37,280 nt of DNA from positions 1 through 37,280 of the forward strand of contig JABFSL010000132.1 of assembly GCA_013140605.1 (NCBI GenBank), read 5' to 3'. A program made the translations under genes and the position numbers. A model generated the notes under the pieces. The model saw only the letters and a program-made list of their open reading frames with translations. It had not been told where the DNA came from and made no database searches. The stretch comes from Anaerolineales bacterium (GTDB lineage Bacteria > Chloroflexota > Anaerolineae > Anaerolineales > Villigracilaceae). Each line of letters begins with the position of its first letter. The first letter of the stretch is position 1. Below are positions 24,165 through 30,874 of the stretch, piece by piece.

Positions 24165-25898
24165 CTATTCTGGAGAACTAAAGATCACGACACGGTTGCG
24201 CCCGGCTTGTTTGGCGGCGTACATCGCCTGGTCGGCACGGCGAAACACATCTTCCACCGCCTCCATTGATAATTCATGGTTTATTTCAACAATACCTATG
24301 CTGAGCGTGGCAGATGCATCCCCTTTTTCTGTCGGCACACGCAAGGCCGCCACGCCTGCGCGGATGCGCTCCGCCGACAGAATGGCTTGCTGCGCATTCG
24401 TCATCGGCAGTAAGATCACAAATTCCTCGCCGCCATATCTTCCAATCACATCAGCGCTCCGCAGTTTGGCACAGGCGATTTGAGTAACGCTCTTCAACAT
24501 CTGGTCGCCTACGGCATGTCCAAACGTGTCATTAACTTTCTTAAAATGATCAATATCCATCATCATGACAGCCAGTGGTTGCTGATAGCGCAAGGCAACG
24601 GCAAGTTTTTGTCCGGCGAGTTCGAACAGGTGACGGCGATTGTGAATGCCGGTTAATACATCAGTGTGAGATAACGTTTGTTCGCGGGCCAGGGCAGTTT
24701 GCAGTTCACGGTTGGCCTCTTCCAACGATTCCTTCAAGTTGAGCAATTCGTTTTCCGTTTGTTTACGGGCAGTGATATCCTGAATATGGGCAATAAAATA
24801 CAAGGGCACGCCCGCGGCATTCCTGACCAGTGAACTGGATACCAATCCCCAAACAAAGCTTCCGTTCTTATGGATATATAACTTTTCAAATTCGGAATGA
24901 TCCATCCGGCCTTCAATAGCTTGCTGCATAAATGAAAAACTCAAATTTTGATAATCAGGATGCGTAATTTCGTTGATGGATTTCCCTTCAAGCTCCCCTT
25001 GACTGTACCCAAACATCAAGCAGATTTGTGGGTTCATTTTCATGAATCGCCCTTGAAGATCCACAAGAGTCATGCCAACATGGGCATGTTCGAAAGCCAG
25101 GCGAAAACGCTCCTCGCTCTCTCTAAGAGTATCCTCCATCTGTTTACGCTGGGTGATATCCTCGATAATTCCCTCTATGCGGATCAGCCGTCCTTCAGAA
25201 TCCATGATCGGCATTGTGTTCAGATTACCGATAAATGAACTGCCATCCTTACGGCGGTACACATTCTCGAATATTCTTAGCTGCGGGTTTTCCTTCATGA
25301 TGTGGATAATTTCCGCGCGGCGGTTTGGGTCGACAAATATATCGGTGGAGACGTCCTTAATGCTTTGGAGGGCATCTTCAATCGAGTCATAACCGAACAT
25401 GCGCGCGAATGCCGGGTTGACCGAAATGGCTTTTCCCTGCGGTGATGATTGAAAGATCCCCAGGCTCGCACGGTCAAACAAACGACGATATTTTTCTTCA
25501 CTTTCACGCAGAGCCAGCGTAGAGCGGTATTTATCTGCCGCCCGTTGAGCAGATAACACAACCTGCTCCACTTCAAATGGCTTCTGAATGTAACCAAAAG
25601 CGCCCATCTGAATGGCCTGAATGGCAGAAGCCTGTGAGGCATTGCCAGTTAACAAAATACATTCGCTCTCAGGGGAAAATGCCTTGATGCCGCGCAAGAC
25701 ATCCAGGCCAGACATATCACCCAATTTAAGATCGATCAATGCCACATCCATGGGCTGCCGCTCAACATAAGCCAGCGCCGCCTCCCCCGTCTGTGAGCAG
25801 ATCACCTCAAAGCCTTTGACCTTAAAAATTTCACCCAAAGTCTCGAGCAGGTTCAGGTCGTCATCTACAAGCAGAAGGTGCGGAGTGTTATTATCCAT
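24165..25898 (-). CDS. Response regulator diguanylate cyclase (REC-PAS-PAS-GGDEF)
   Basis: The protein has 577 residues. The receiver (1-125; DDD 12-14, Asp56, Lys106) is close in sequence to the N-terminal receiver of the giant kinase, sharing VALIDLKLGDMSGL and SECILLTG, so the two may share a kinase or a common origin. PAS domains lie at about 133-252 and 260-378, a coiled coil at 380-405 and a GGDEF domain at 408-572. The active-site motif is GGEEF (489-493), and RSAD five residues before it is a complete inhibitory I-site. DIDHFKKVNDTFGH is the metal-binding strand. It should make c-di-GMP from two GTP with product inhibition. It is cytoplasmic, in the same run as the kinases. Confidence 0.92.
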   Translation of the reverse strand: MDNNTPHLLLVDDDLNLLETLGEIFKVKGFEVICSQTGEAALAYVERQPMDVALIDLKLGDMSGLDVLRGIKAFSPESECILLTGNASQASAIQAIQMGAFGYIQKPFEVEQVVLSAQRAADKYRSTLALRESEEKYRRLFDRASLGIFQSSPQGKAISVNPAFARMFGYDSIEDALQSIKDVSTDIFVDPNRRAEIIHIMKENPQLRIFENVYRRKDGSSFIGNLNTMPIMDSEGRLIRIEGIIEDITQRKQMEDTLRESEERFRLAFEHAHVGMTLVDLQGRFMKMNPQICLMFGYSQGELEGKSINEITHPDYQNLSFSFMQQAIEGRMDHSEFEKLYIHKNGSFVWGLVSSSLVRNAAGVPLYFIAHIQDITARKQTENELLNLKESLEEANRELQTALAREQTLSHTDVLTGIHNRRHLFELAGQKLAVALRYQQPLAVMMMDIDHFKKVNDTFGHAVGDQMLKSVTQIACAKLRSADVIGRYGGEEFVILLPMTNAQQAILSAERIRAGVAALRVPTEKGDASATLSIGIVEINHELSMEAVEDVFRRADQAMYAAKQAGRNRVVIFSSPE

Positions 25899-25992
25899 TT
25901 CTCACTACATAACTAGTTCCTGCATTTGTACAAGTCACAAACATCGGAAACTCTTTTGGAGGTTTTGCCTTTTAGAATCATCGAAATCAAAT

Positions 25993-28152
25993 TCACTCAG
26001 CATGAAAGATCTTTGTACAATTGCGCCCGGCCGCCTTGGCAGAGTAGAGGGCCTTATCTGCGCGTTGAACAATGCTTTCAAGATTTTGATCCCTGGGATC
26101 AATGCTTAACTCTGCAATACCAATACTAAGCGTAACAGCCAGCGGCCCTCTTTCCGTCTCGATCCGCAGAGCCGCCACGCTTGCGCGGATACGTTCAGCA
26201 ACAGGAAACGCCTGCTGTGCATTCGTCTGAGGCAGCAGGACTACAAACTCATCTCCTCCATAACGCGCCAGCGCATCCACGCTGCGAACCTGTAAGCTGG
26301 CGGCCTGCGCCACTTTCACCAACATTTTATCCCCAGTGACATGCCCAAGTGTATCGTTGACCTCTTTCAATTTATCAGTATCAAATATGATAATGGAAAG
26401 GGGACGTTGATAACGAATGGCCGCGGTAAATTCATAGGAAGCAAGTTCAAAAAAATAACGGAAGTTATACAACCCGGTCAACCCATCTGTGCGTGCCAGC
26501 AGCTGCGTATGCGCCAGCAGCTCCTGCAATTCGCGGTGAGTGGTTTCCAGCGAATCCTTGGCGCGGTACAGATCATCCTCTGAACGTTTACGCTCAGTAA
26601 TATCAGTTACAAACCCTTCATAATAAAGGATATTCCCCTGCTCATCCTTTACGGCGCGGGCATTTTCCTGGACCCAGATCTGCTCTCCATTTTTACGAAA
26701 ATTCTGACTGACAAATTCCCGCACCTCCCCCTGCTCGATCATCAAACGCTCAAATCTTTGACGGTCAACTGGATCAGCGTAATATTGATCTGTTATGCTG
26801 ACAATGCTCCTGGTCATATCCTGAGGCGAATCGTATCCAAAGGTCTGTGCCATTACTGGGTTAACACTCAAAAAAATTCCCTGCGGTATCGATTGATAAA
26901 TGCCAATTGTCGCATTTTCGTAAATGGAGCGGTAGTTTGCCTCCGCAATCCGCAAAGCCTCCTCCGACTTTTTCCGTTCAGTAACATCGCGCTGAACGCC
27001 CAGAAAACCGATAATAGTATGGACATCATCAAAAATCGGAGTGGCAGATCCTTCCACGGTAATAAATGTACCGTCCATTCTTTTATTAATCAACTCTCCG
27101 GTTACTTCCTGTCCACTGGTTAATTTCCGCCAAAACAATTCATAGACTTGTGGATCCGTCAGACCACTCTTGATCACCCGCGGAGTAACCTTGCCTATTA
27201 ATTCATCAGCTTGGAAGCCGTACAGAGCAATAAAAGCCGGGTTTACATATGTAAAAACGCCATGTATATCTGTAAGAAAGATCGCATCCTTTGACGAGTC
27301 GACGGCCTTCTGCAATTTAATAAGCGCGTCTTCCTTTTGTTTCCGTTCAGTAATGTCGCGTAATATTCCCTCGTGATATTTCAACCCGCCTTGTTCATCG
27401 TGCACATAAGCCCCATGGTCTTCCACCCATATTTCAGATCCGTCTTTTCGGCGCATGCGATAGGCTTCGATCTCCTCTTTGCCAGTATCCAGAACATGAC
27501 TCCCCCTTTCCTCAGGCGAGAAGTAGAGATCATGTTTGATATCCACCTCCATCATTTCCTCCCTGCTCGAATACCCAAACATTTTAACCATGGCGGGATT
27601 GATATCAACAAATCTCCCTTCATGCGTGCTGCGATAGACCCCATCCATCATGCGGTCAAACAATGAATGATAACGCTCTTCAGATTCGCGCTGGGCCGCC
27701 TCCGCCAGCTTCCGTTCAGTAATATCGCGCGCCACCCAGAGGGTATTGTATGAATTCATCGGCGAAATATATGTGGCAAACCATACCATGCGTTCACCGA
27801 TCTGCAATTCATACTCAATGCGTTCGGGTTGTTGCGTATCCAACACTCTGCGAATTGCAATAATAAAAGCGTCAGCCTGCTCGGCAGGGAAAATTTCTCG
27901 CAAATTTTTACCGAGTAATTCTTCCATTGGCTTGAATAGCAGGCTGGGATTGGTAGGGGCAATCTTGCGGTACAAACCATCACGGTCAATCACCATTACT
28001 GCATCGTGCATGGAAGCGAATAAGGCGCGAAGTTCAGCCTCAGATGAGACCAACCCTCCTTCAACAGAATGATTTTCATTCAGCAAACCAAAGGCTTGTT
28101 TGTCGGCTGAATGGGCTAATTTCGCTTTCGAAGAAGTTCTTCTTGAAGTCAT
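25993..28152 (-). CDS. PAS4-GGDEF diguanylate cyclase
   Basis: The protein has 719 residues with no membrane helix or receiver. PAS domains lie at about 38-148, 155-270, 278-393 and 400-520, each with a DITERK-type exit. A coiled coil at 525-550 leads to a GGDEF domain (555-715) with an intact GGDEF at 632-636, RSVD I-site at 623-626 and DTDKLKEVNDTLGH. It should be an active cyclase that senses cytoplasmic cues through PAS domains. Its last PAS resembles PAS5 of the giant kinase and the first PAS of the adjoining cyclase, which points to spread by duplication within the locus. It is the first intact gene of the minus-strand run, preceded by a predicted promoter, a repeat element and a truncated PAS gene. 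Confidence 0.92.
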   Translation of the reverse strand: MTSRRTSSKAKLAHSADKQAFGLLNENHSVEGGLVSSEAELRALFASMHDAVMVIDRDGLYRKIAPTNPSLLFKPMEELLGKNLREIFPAEQADAFIIAIRRVLDTQQPERIEYELQIGERMVWFATYISPMNSYNTLWVARDITERKLAEAAQRESEERYHSLFDRMMDGVYRSTHEGRFVDINPAMVKMFGYSSREEMMEVDIKHDLYFSPEERGSHVLDTGKEEIEAYRMRRKDGSEIWVEDHGAYVHDEQGGLKYHEGILRDITERKQKEDALIKLQKAVDSSKDAIFLTDIHGVFTYVNPAFIALYGFQADELIGKVTPRVIKSGLTDPQVYELFWRKLTSGQEVTGELINKRMDGTFITVEGSATPIFDDVHTIIGFLGVQRDVTERKKSEEALRIAEANYRSIYENATIGIYQSIPQGIFLSVNPVMAQTFGYDSPQDMTRSIVSITDQYYADPVDRQRFERLMIEQGEVREFVSQNFRKNGEQIWVQENARAVKDEQGNILYYEGFVTDITERKRSEDDLYRAKDSLETTHRELQELLAHTQLLARTDGLTGLYNFRYFFELASYEFTAAIRYQRPLSIIIFDTDKLKEVNDTLGHVTGDKMLVKVAQAASLQVRSVDALARYGGDEFVVLLPQTNAQQAFPVAERIRASVAALRIETERGPLAVTLSIGIAELSIDPRDQNLESIVQRADKALYSAKAAGRNCTKIFHAE

Positions 28153-28188
28153 TGAATGGTTCCTGTTTCATGCAAAATCTTCAGGCTA

Positions 28189-28236
28189 TACAATTTAGAT
28201 TGTACTCAATCATACTTTGCAGATGGAAATTTCCAA
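28189..28236 (-). promoter_or_regulatory. Predicted promoter and dyad upstream of the PAS4-GGDEF gene
   Basis: On the minus strand TTGGAA (28236-28231), a 16-bp spacer and TATGAT (28214-28209) form a plausible sigma70-type promoter. The predicted transcription start falls on a perfect dyad TACAAT-CTAA-ATTGTA (28204-28189), a possible operator. Found by eye only; this could drive the 22-kb minus-strand run. Confidence 0.4.
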
Positions 28237-28296
28237 CCACTTTAAAATACACCAAAGCGTACCTTATTTGTGGCTGAAGGATCAGACAAAGGGCGG

Positions 28297-28557
28297 CTAA
28301 AACCATGAAAAAGCGGCGGAATCTTTTTTGCTACACTTGACCTCTTGCATAAGTGAGAGCAGTAGCCACAGAGAGCACAGAGCTTTTTGAGGAAAGCACT
28401 TAAAACTCAGGGTTTTCTCTGTGACCTCTGTGGTAAAAAAGACTTTTGCAAGAGATCTACTAAACATCCATACAGGAAACGGGCATTTCTCGAAAAGCAG
28501 GCGCAAACTCTCTTCGCTAAAATTTATCTTTGATTTGGGGGCCGTCTTTTCTGCCAT
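28297..28557 (-). pseudogene. Truncated PAS-domain gene, ended by the repeat element
   Basis: An ATG with AAGGA 7 bp upstream opens a frame whose first 33 or so residues (ending SEESLRLLFEKCPFPVWMFS) look like the start of a PAS sensory domain of the type abundant in this island. The frame then enters the inverted repeat at 28457 and every further residue up to the stop is repeat-derived or beyond it. No PAS core, kinase or GGDEF remains on the far side. I read it as the 5' remnant of a former PAS signalling gene whose body was lost when the element arrived or recombined. Expression as an 86-residue peptide is possible but unlikely to be functional. Confidence 0.65.
28339..28457 (-). repeat. 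Terminal-inverted-repeat element, copy 3 (119 bp, inverted)
   Basis: Read on the minus strand it begins GATCTCTTGCAAAAGTC, contains GGTCACAGAGAAAACC and CTCTGTGCTCTCTGTGGC, and ends TATGCAAGAGGTC. This aligns along its length with copy 2. It cuts the PAS pseudogene and lies 186 bp upstream of the PAS4-GGDEF start codon. Confidence 0.88.
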
Positions 28558-28647
28558 CGAACCATCCTTCAAGTTAAACAAAATCTTTGAACCTTACCTC
28601 CCCCTGTCTGTTATGAAAGATCGATTGGAAACAAACTTTAAATCAAT

Positions 28648-28674
28648 AGTATACGGTTTCCAGTTTCAAGTCAA
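28648..28674 (-). promoter_or_regulatory. Predicted promoter of the truncated PAS gene
   Basis: TTGACT (28674-28669) is followed after 15 bp by TATACT, or after 17 bp by TACTAT, on the minus strand, about 90 bp before the pseudogene start codon. It may now read through the repeat element into the signalling island. Confidence 0.45.
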
Positions 28675-28717
28675 TTGTATTTCATCCTATATTCGACATA
28701 ATATATACAATAAATAA

Positions 28718-28899
28718 AATACCGCCACTGCTGACGGTATTAATGAGACCCCATGGGGCAGTCATATTTGACTGCCCCTTGCTAAAATGTTCCGAGGCGT
28801 TTTCCCCTCCAAAATGAGACAGGCGCACTCGGCTGCGTTGATTTGAAGGGCCTGTTGCAGTCACAAACAGGCCGACAATCCTGGAAATATTTGTTCCAG
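28718..28899. other. Hairpin-rich non-coding gap between the signalling island and the XRE gene
   Basis: The 484 bp between 28557 and 29042 hold no convincing gene, but four hairpins stand in a row. AATACCG/CGGTATT spans 28718-28741. GGGGCAGTCA-TATT-TGACTGCCCC (28755-28778) is a perfect 10-bp stem. GGCCTGTT/AACAGGCC spans 28849-28873. CTGGAA/TTCCAG spans 28881-28899. None is followed by a clear T-run. The region could be a structured RNA, a set of operators or repeat debris; I cannot choose. Confidence 0.4.
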
Positions 28900-28938
28900 A
28901 AAATCATCCATAAAATATATAAATCGTTATAATTATCT

Positions 28939-28956
28939 ACATTCCGCAGGGAATGT
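28939..28956. promoter_or_regulatory. Perfect dyad upstream of the XRE regulator, possible operator
   Basis: ACATTCC-GCAG-GGAATGT is a perfect 7-bp inverted repeat in AT-rich DNA about 85 bp before the regulator's start codon. XRE-type repressors often bind such sites upstream of their own gene. There is no direct evidence here. Confidence 0.35.
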
Positions 28957-29041
28957 CAAAATATTTATTTGTAGTTATCTCCATAAAAAATAAGAGCCGA
29001 CTCGAAGATTTTTTTGAGTATATTTATAGTCAGGAGCAGGT

Positions 29042-29929
29042 ATGAATCGCTATGAATTTGGAGCGCTTGTGGCATCATTGCGTGAAGATATGCGCTGGAC
29101 ACAACTGGAACTATCCGAGAGGTCAGGCGTGGATATATCCGCGATTAGCAATATTGAACGCGGGGAAAGGAAAACGCTGTTAAAAGATAATATGCTGGTA
29201 AAGCTGGCTGATGGTCTTCAATTAACCTCCATGGAGAGACAGGAATTCCTATTTGCAGCCAGCGGCGTGACTGAACTGGATACAGTTCGAAAGGAGCTGG
29301 CCCGCGTAAAGAAACATTTCGACCCCACAACTTTTCTCAAAGAAACAGGAGAACACATCGCCTGCATTACTTTACCAGTTCTGGTCACAGATGCGTTTTG
29401 CGATATTTTACTGGCCAACCATTGCCTAATCGATTTTTATGGTGTCTCCCCGGAATTATTGCAAAATGCAGACACCATTGTCGGCGGGTATAACACGATG
29501 CGTTATATATTTGATCCGCTTTCCAATTTTCCAGAAATCCTCGGTAACGACAGTTTTGAGAGACTGGCTTTGATCAATACCCGTTATTTTCGAAGGCGAA
29601 CATTGCGTGTTCGATCCAAACCATATTTCGCCAAATTACTAAAGGAGTTGCTTGATAATAAAAAATACCCATCATTCGAGAGATGCTGGCGAAAGATATT
29701 ATTTGAAGAGCATGATGATTTCTCCCTGCCCATCCAGAGATCGGACCCAGATAATGCGCACTCATTTGTAGCCGTTGATTCGCTATTGGCATTAACTCCT
29801 TTCGGTGAATTATATATACATCAGATATTGCCCTTAAATAGAAAGACTGCCGAGCGAATTGAAAAAATATCAAAAAAAGTGGGGGAAGGCTATGAGCAGT
29901 TTGCTCCATTTCCAGATAAAAGAAAATAA
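29042..29929 (+). CDS. XRE-family transcriptional regulator with a large C-terminal domain
   Basis: The protein has 295 residues. Residues 4-62 are a helix-turn-helix of the Cro/C1 type (LREDMRWTQLELSERSGVDISAISNIERGER). The remaining 210 residues form a domain with LPVLVTDAFCDILLANHCLIDFYGV near its start, reminiscent of the PAS-like MmyB ligand-binding domain fused to XRE heads in actinobacterial and chloroflexotal regulators, but I cannot prove that match. Ligand and targets are unknown. AGGAG precedes the ATG. It is divergent from the signalling island across a hairpin-rich gap with a perfect dyad, so it might control itself or the island. A strong bidirectional terminator follows the stop. 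Confidence 0.8.
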   Translation: MNRYEFGALVASLREDMRWTQLELSERSGVDISAISNIERGERKTLLKDNMLVKLADGLQLTSMERQEFLFAASGVTELDTVRKELARVKKHFDPTTFLKETGEHIACITLPVLVTDAFCDILLANHCLIDFYGVSPELLQNADTIVGGYNTMRYIFDPLSNFPEILGNDSFERLALINTRYFRRRTLRVRSKPYFAKLLKELLDNKKYPSFERCWRKILFEEHDDFSLPIQRSDPDNAHSFVAVDSLLALTPFGELYIHQILPLNRKTAERIEKISKKVGEGYEQFAPFPDKRK

Positions 29930-29932
29930 AAC

Positions 29933-29976
29933 AAAAAGAGCGTGTCCAGAGACAAGTTCCCAGGCACGCTCTTTTT
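29933..29976. terminator. Bidirectional intrinsic terminator between convergent genes
   Basis: A perfect 12-bp stem, AAAAAGAGCGTG (29933-29944) with CACGCTCTTTTT (29965-29976), has a 20-nt loop and A/T tails on both sides. It lies between the convergent XRE and metallopeptidase genes and can end both transcripts. Confidence 0.9.
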
Positions 29977-29986
29977 CTGTTCAAGG

Positions 29987-30655
29987 CTACAAACTTAATT
30001 TATCCCCGTTTTCCCGCAGCCATTTTCTCTTCTTTTTATATTCAGGATAAATGGACTCAACCAATTTCCAAAACTTGATGGAATGATTTTTTACACGCAG
30101 ATGCGAGAGTTCATGTACAACCACATAATCGATCACATCCAACGGAGACATGATCAGCTTCCAAGTGAAATTCAGCGTCCCGTCAGGACTGCACGAGCCC
30201 CAGCGTGTTCTTGCGGAACTGATCTTCACCTGCCTGGGTGTGAAATTGTATCGTTGAGCATATTCCCGCACTCGTTCAGAGATGATTTCGTAAGCGCGTT
30301 CCTTATACCATCTTGTAAAATACTGTTCGCTTTTTGGCTGCGCATTTTTACTGAGGGTGAATCCCTTGTCAAACTGAAGAGCAGGCCGTTGTGACTGCAC
30401 CAGTTTCAGGTCAAAGAAAGAACCGAGAAATAAAAAGGTCTCCCCGTCAACATATCTTCTGGCAGGAGTCGGCTCAATGGCTTTGAGTCTTTCCCGCGTG
30501 CGCACGATCCAATCCGCTTTTTGCTGGATGAAAGATTCGATCATCGCGTGAGATACGCGCATCGGCGCGCGGACTGTAAGCGTGCCGTCACGTTCGACGA
30601 TCAACGCAATAGTTCTGCGTTTGCTGCGGATGAGTTTGTCAATTTGGATTTGCAT
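29987..30655 (-). CDS. YgjP-type zinc metallopeptidase (DUF45/M48-like)
   Basis: The protein has 222 residues. The N-terminal part has LIRSKRRTIALIVERDGTLTVRAP, the usual opening of this family. The centre has KISSARTRWGSCSPDGTLNFTWKLIMSP, and the C-terminal catalytic part has VVHELSHLRVKNHSIKFWKLVE, where HELSH supplies two zinc ligands and the catalytic Glu, with a further HS. It resembles YgjP, a putative metallohydrolase often found beside type I restriction genes, though none is seen here. Substrates are unknown. The start codon lies only 7 bp after the hairpin that ends the upstream tRNA gene and has no visible Shine-Dalgarno, so its expression signal is unclear. Confidence 0.85.
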   Translation of the reverse strand: MQIQIDKLIRSKRRTIALIVERDGTLTVRAPMRVSHAMIESFIQQKADWIVRTRERLKAIEPTPARRYVDGETFLFLGSFFDLKLVQSQRPALQFDKGFTLSKNAQPKSEQYFTRWYKERAYEIISERVREYAQRYNFTPRQVKISSARTRWGSCSPDGTLNFTWKLIMSPLDVIDYVVVHELSHLRVKNHSIKFWKLVESIYPEYKKKRKWLRENGDKLSL

Positions 30656-30662
30656 GATAATA

Positions 30663-30686
30663 AAAAACCCGCTCGCGCGGGTTTTT
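30663..30686. terminator. Intrinsic terminator after the tRNA gene
   Basis: AAAAACCCGC (30663-30672) pairs perfectly with GCGGGTTTTT (30677-30686) across a TCGC tetraloop, with T-rich tails on both strands. It lies just 3' of the tRNA and directly before the metallopeptidase start codon. Confidence 0.88.
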
Positions 30687-30689
30687 GTG

Positions 30690-30761
30690 TGCCGAGGGAG
30701 AGATTTGAACTCTCGACCGAAGGCTTATGAGTCCTTTGCTCTGCCACTGAGCTACCTCGGC
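30690..30761 (-). tRNA. tRNA with anticodon CAU (probably elongator Met)
   Basis: The 72-nt cloverleaf has acceptor GCCGAGG with CCTCGGC and discriminator A, D-stem GCTC/GAGC, anticodon loop CTCATAA, and T-stem GAGAG/CTCTC with loop TTCAAAT. The 3' CCA is not encoded. The anticodon stem AAGGA/GCCTT has an A-G opposition at its loop-closing pair. CAU can be elongator Met or, after lysidine modification, Ile for AUA. The G1-C72 pair and three-pair rules do not suggest initiator, since the 30-40 stem lacks three consecutive G-C pairs. Confidence 0.93.
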
Positions 30762-30782
30762 AATTTAGGGAGAGCGCCGCAA

Positions 30783-30811
30783 ATATTACTATGGGAGGGG
30801 GCATTTGTCAA
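30783..30811 (-). promoter_or_regulatory. Predicted tRNA promoter
   Basis: On the minus strand a perfect TTGACA (30811-30806), 17 bp and TAATAT (30788-30783) lie 22 bp upstream of the mature tRNA 5' end. The -35 box overlaps a dyad shared with the divergent GGDEF promoter. Confidence 0.6.
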
Positions 30812-30834
30812 CGTGAAGCAAATACATTCACGTT
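30810..30834. promoter_or_regulatory. Perfect dyad between the tRNA and REC-GGDEF genes
   Basis: AACGTGAA (30810-30817) and TTCACGTT (30827-30834) form a perfect 8-bp inverted repeat with a 9-bp centre. A second palindrome, CGTTATAACG (30831-30840), overlaps its right end. It covers the -35 region of both divergent promoters and looks like an operator. The binding protein is unknown. Confidence 0.5.
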
Positions 30835-30858
30835 ATAACGTAAACACCCTGCTATAAT
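30830..30858 (+). promoter_or_regulatory. Predicted promoter of the REC-GGDEF gene
   Basis: A perfect TATAAT (30853-30858) lies 16 bp before the ATG. The -35 position (30830-30835, ACGTTA) is poor, which suits an activated or regulated promoter beside the dyad. Confidence 0.5.
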
Positions 30859-30874
30859 AGCCAAAAGGTGCCTC

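Noticed and set aside
17922-28457. The three similar repeats as remains of a CRISPR array
   Set aside because: Copies are 117-136 bp, kilobases apart, in mixed orientation and have no regular spacers or cas genes.
28682-28864. 60-codon minus-strand frame in the hairpin-rich gap
   Set aside because: Composition follows the palindromes, there is no Shine-Dalgarno and no recognisable protein feature.
5797-30874. c-di-GMP riboswitch (GEMM type) upstream of any signalling gene
   Set aside because: I looked for the conserved CACGCACAGGGCAAACC-like core in the intergenic gaps and found none.
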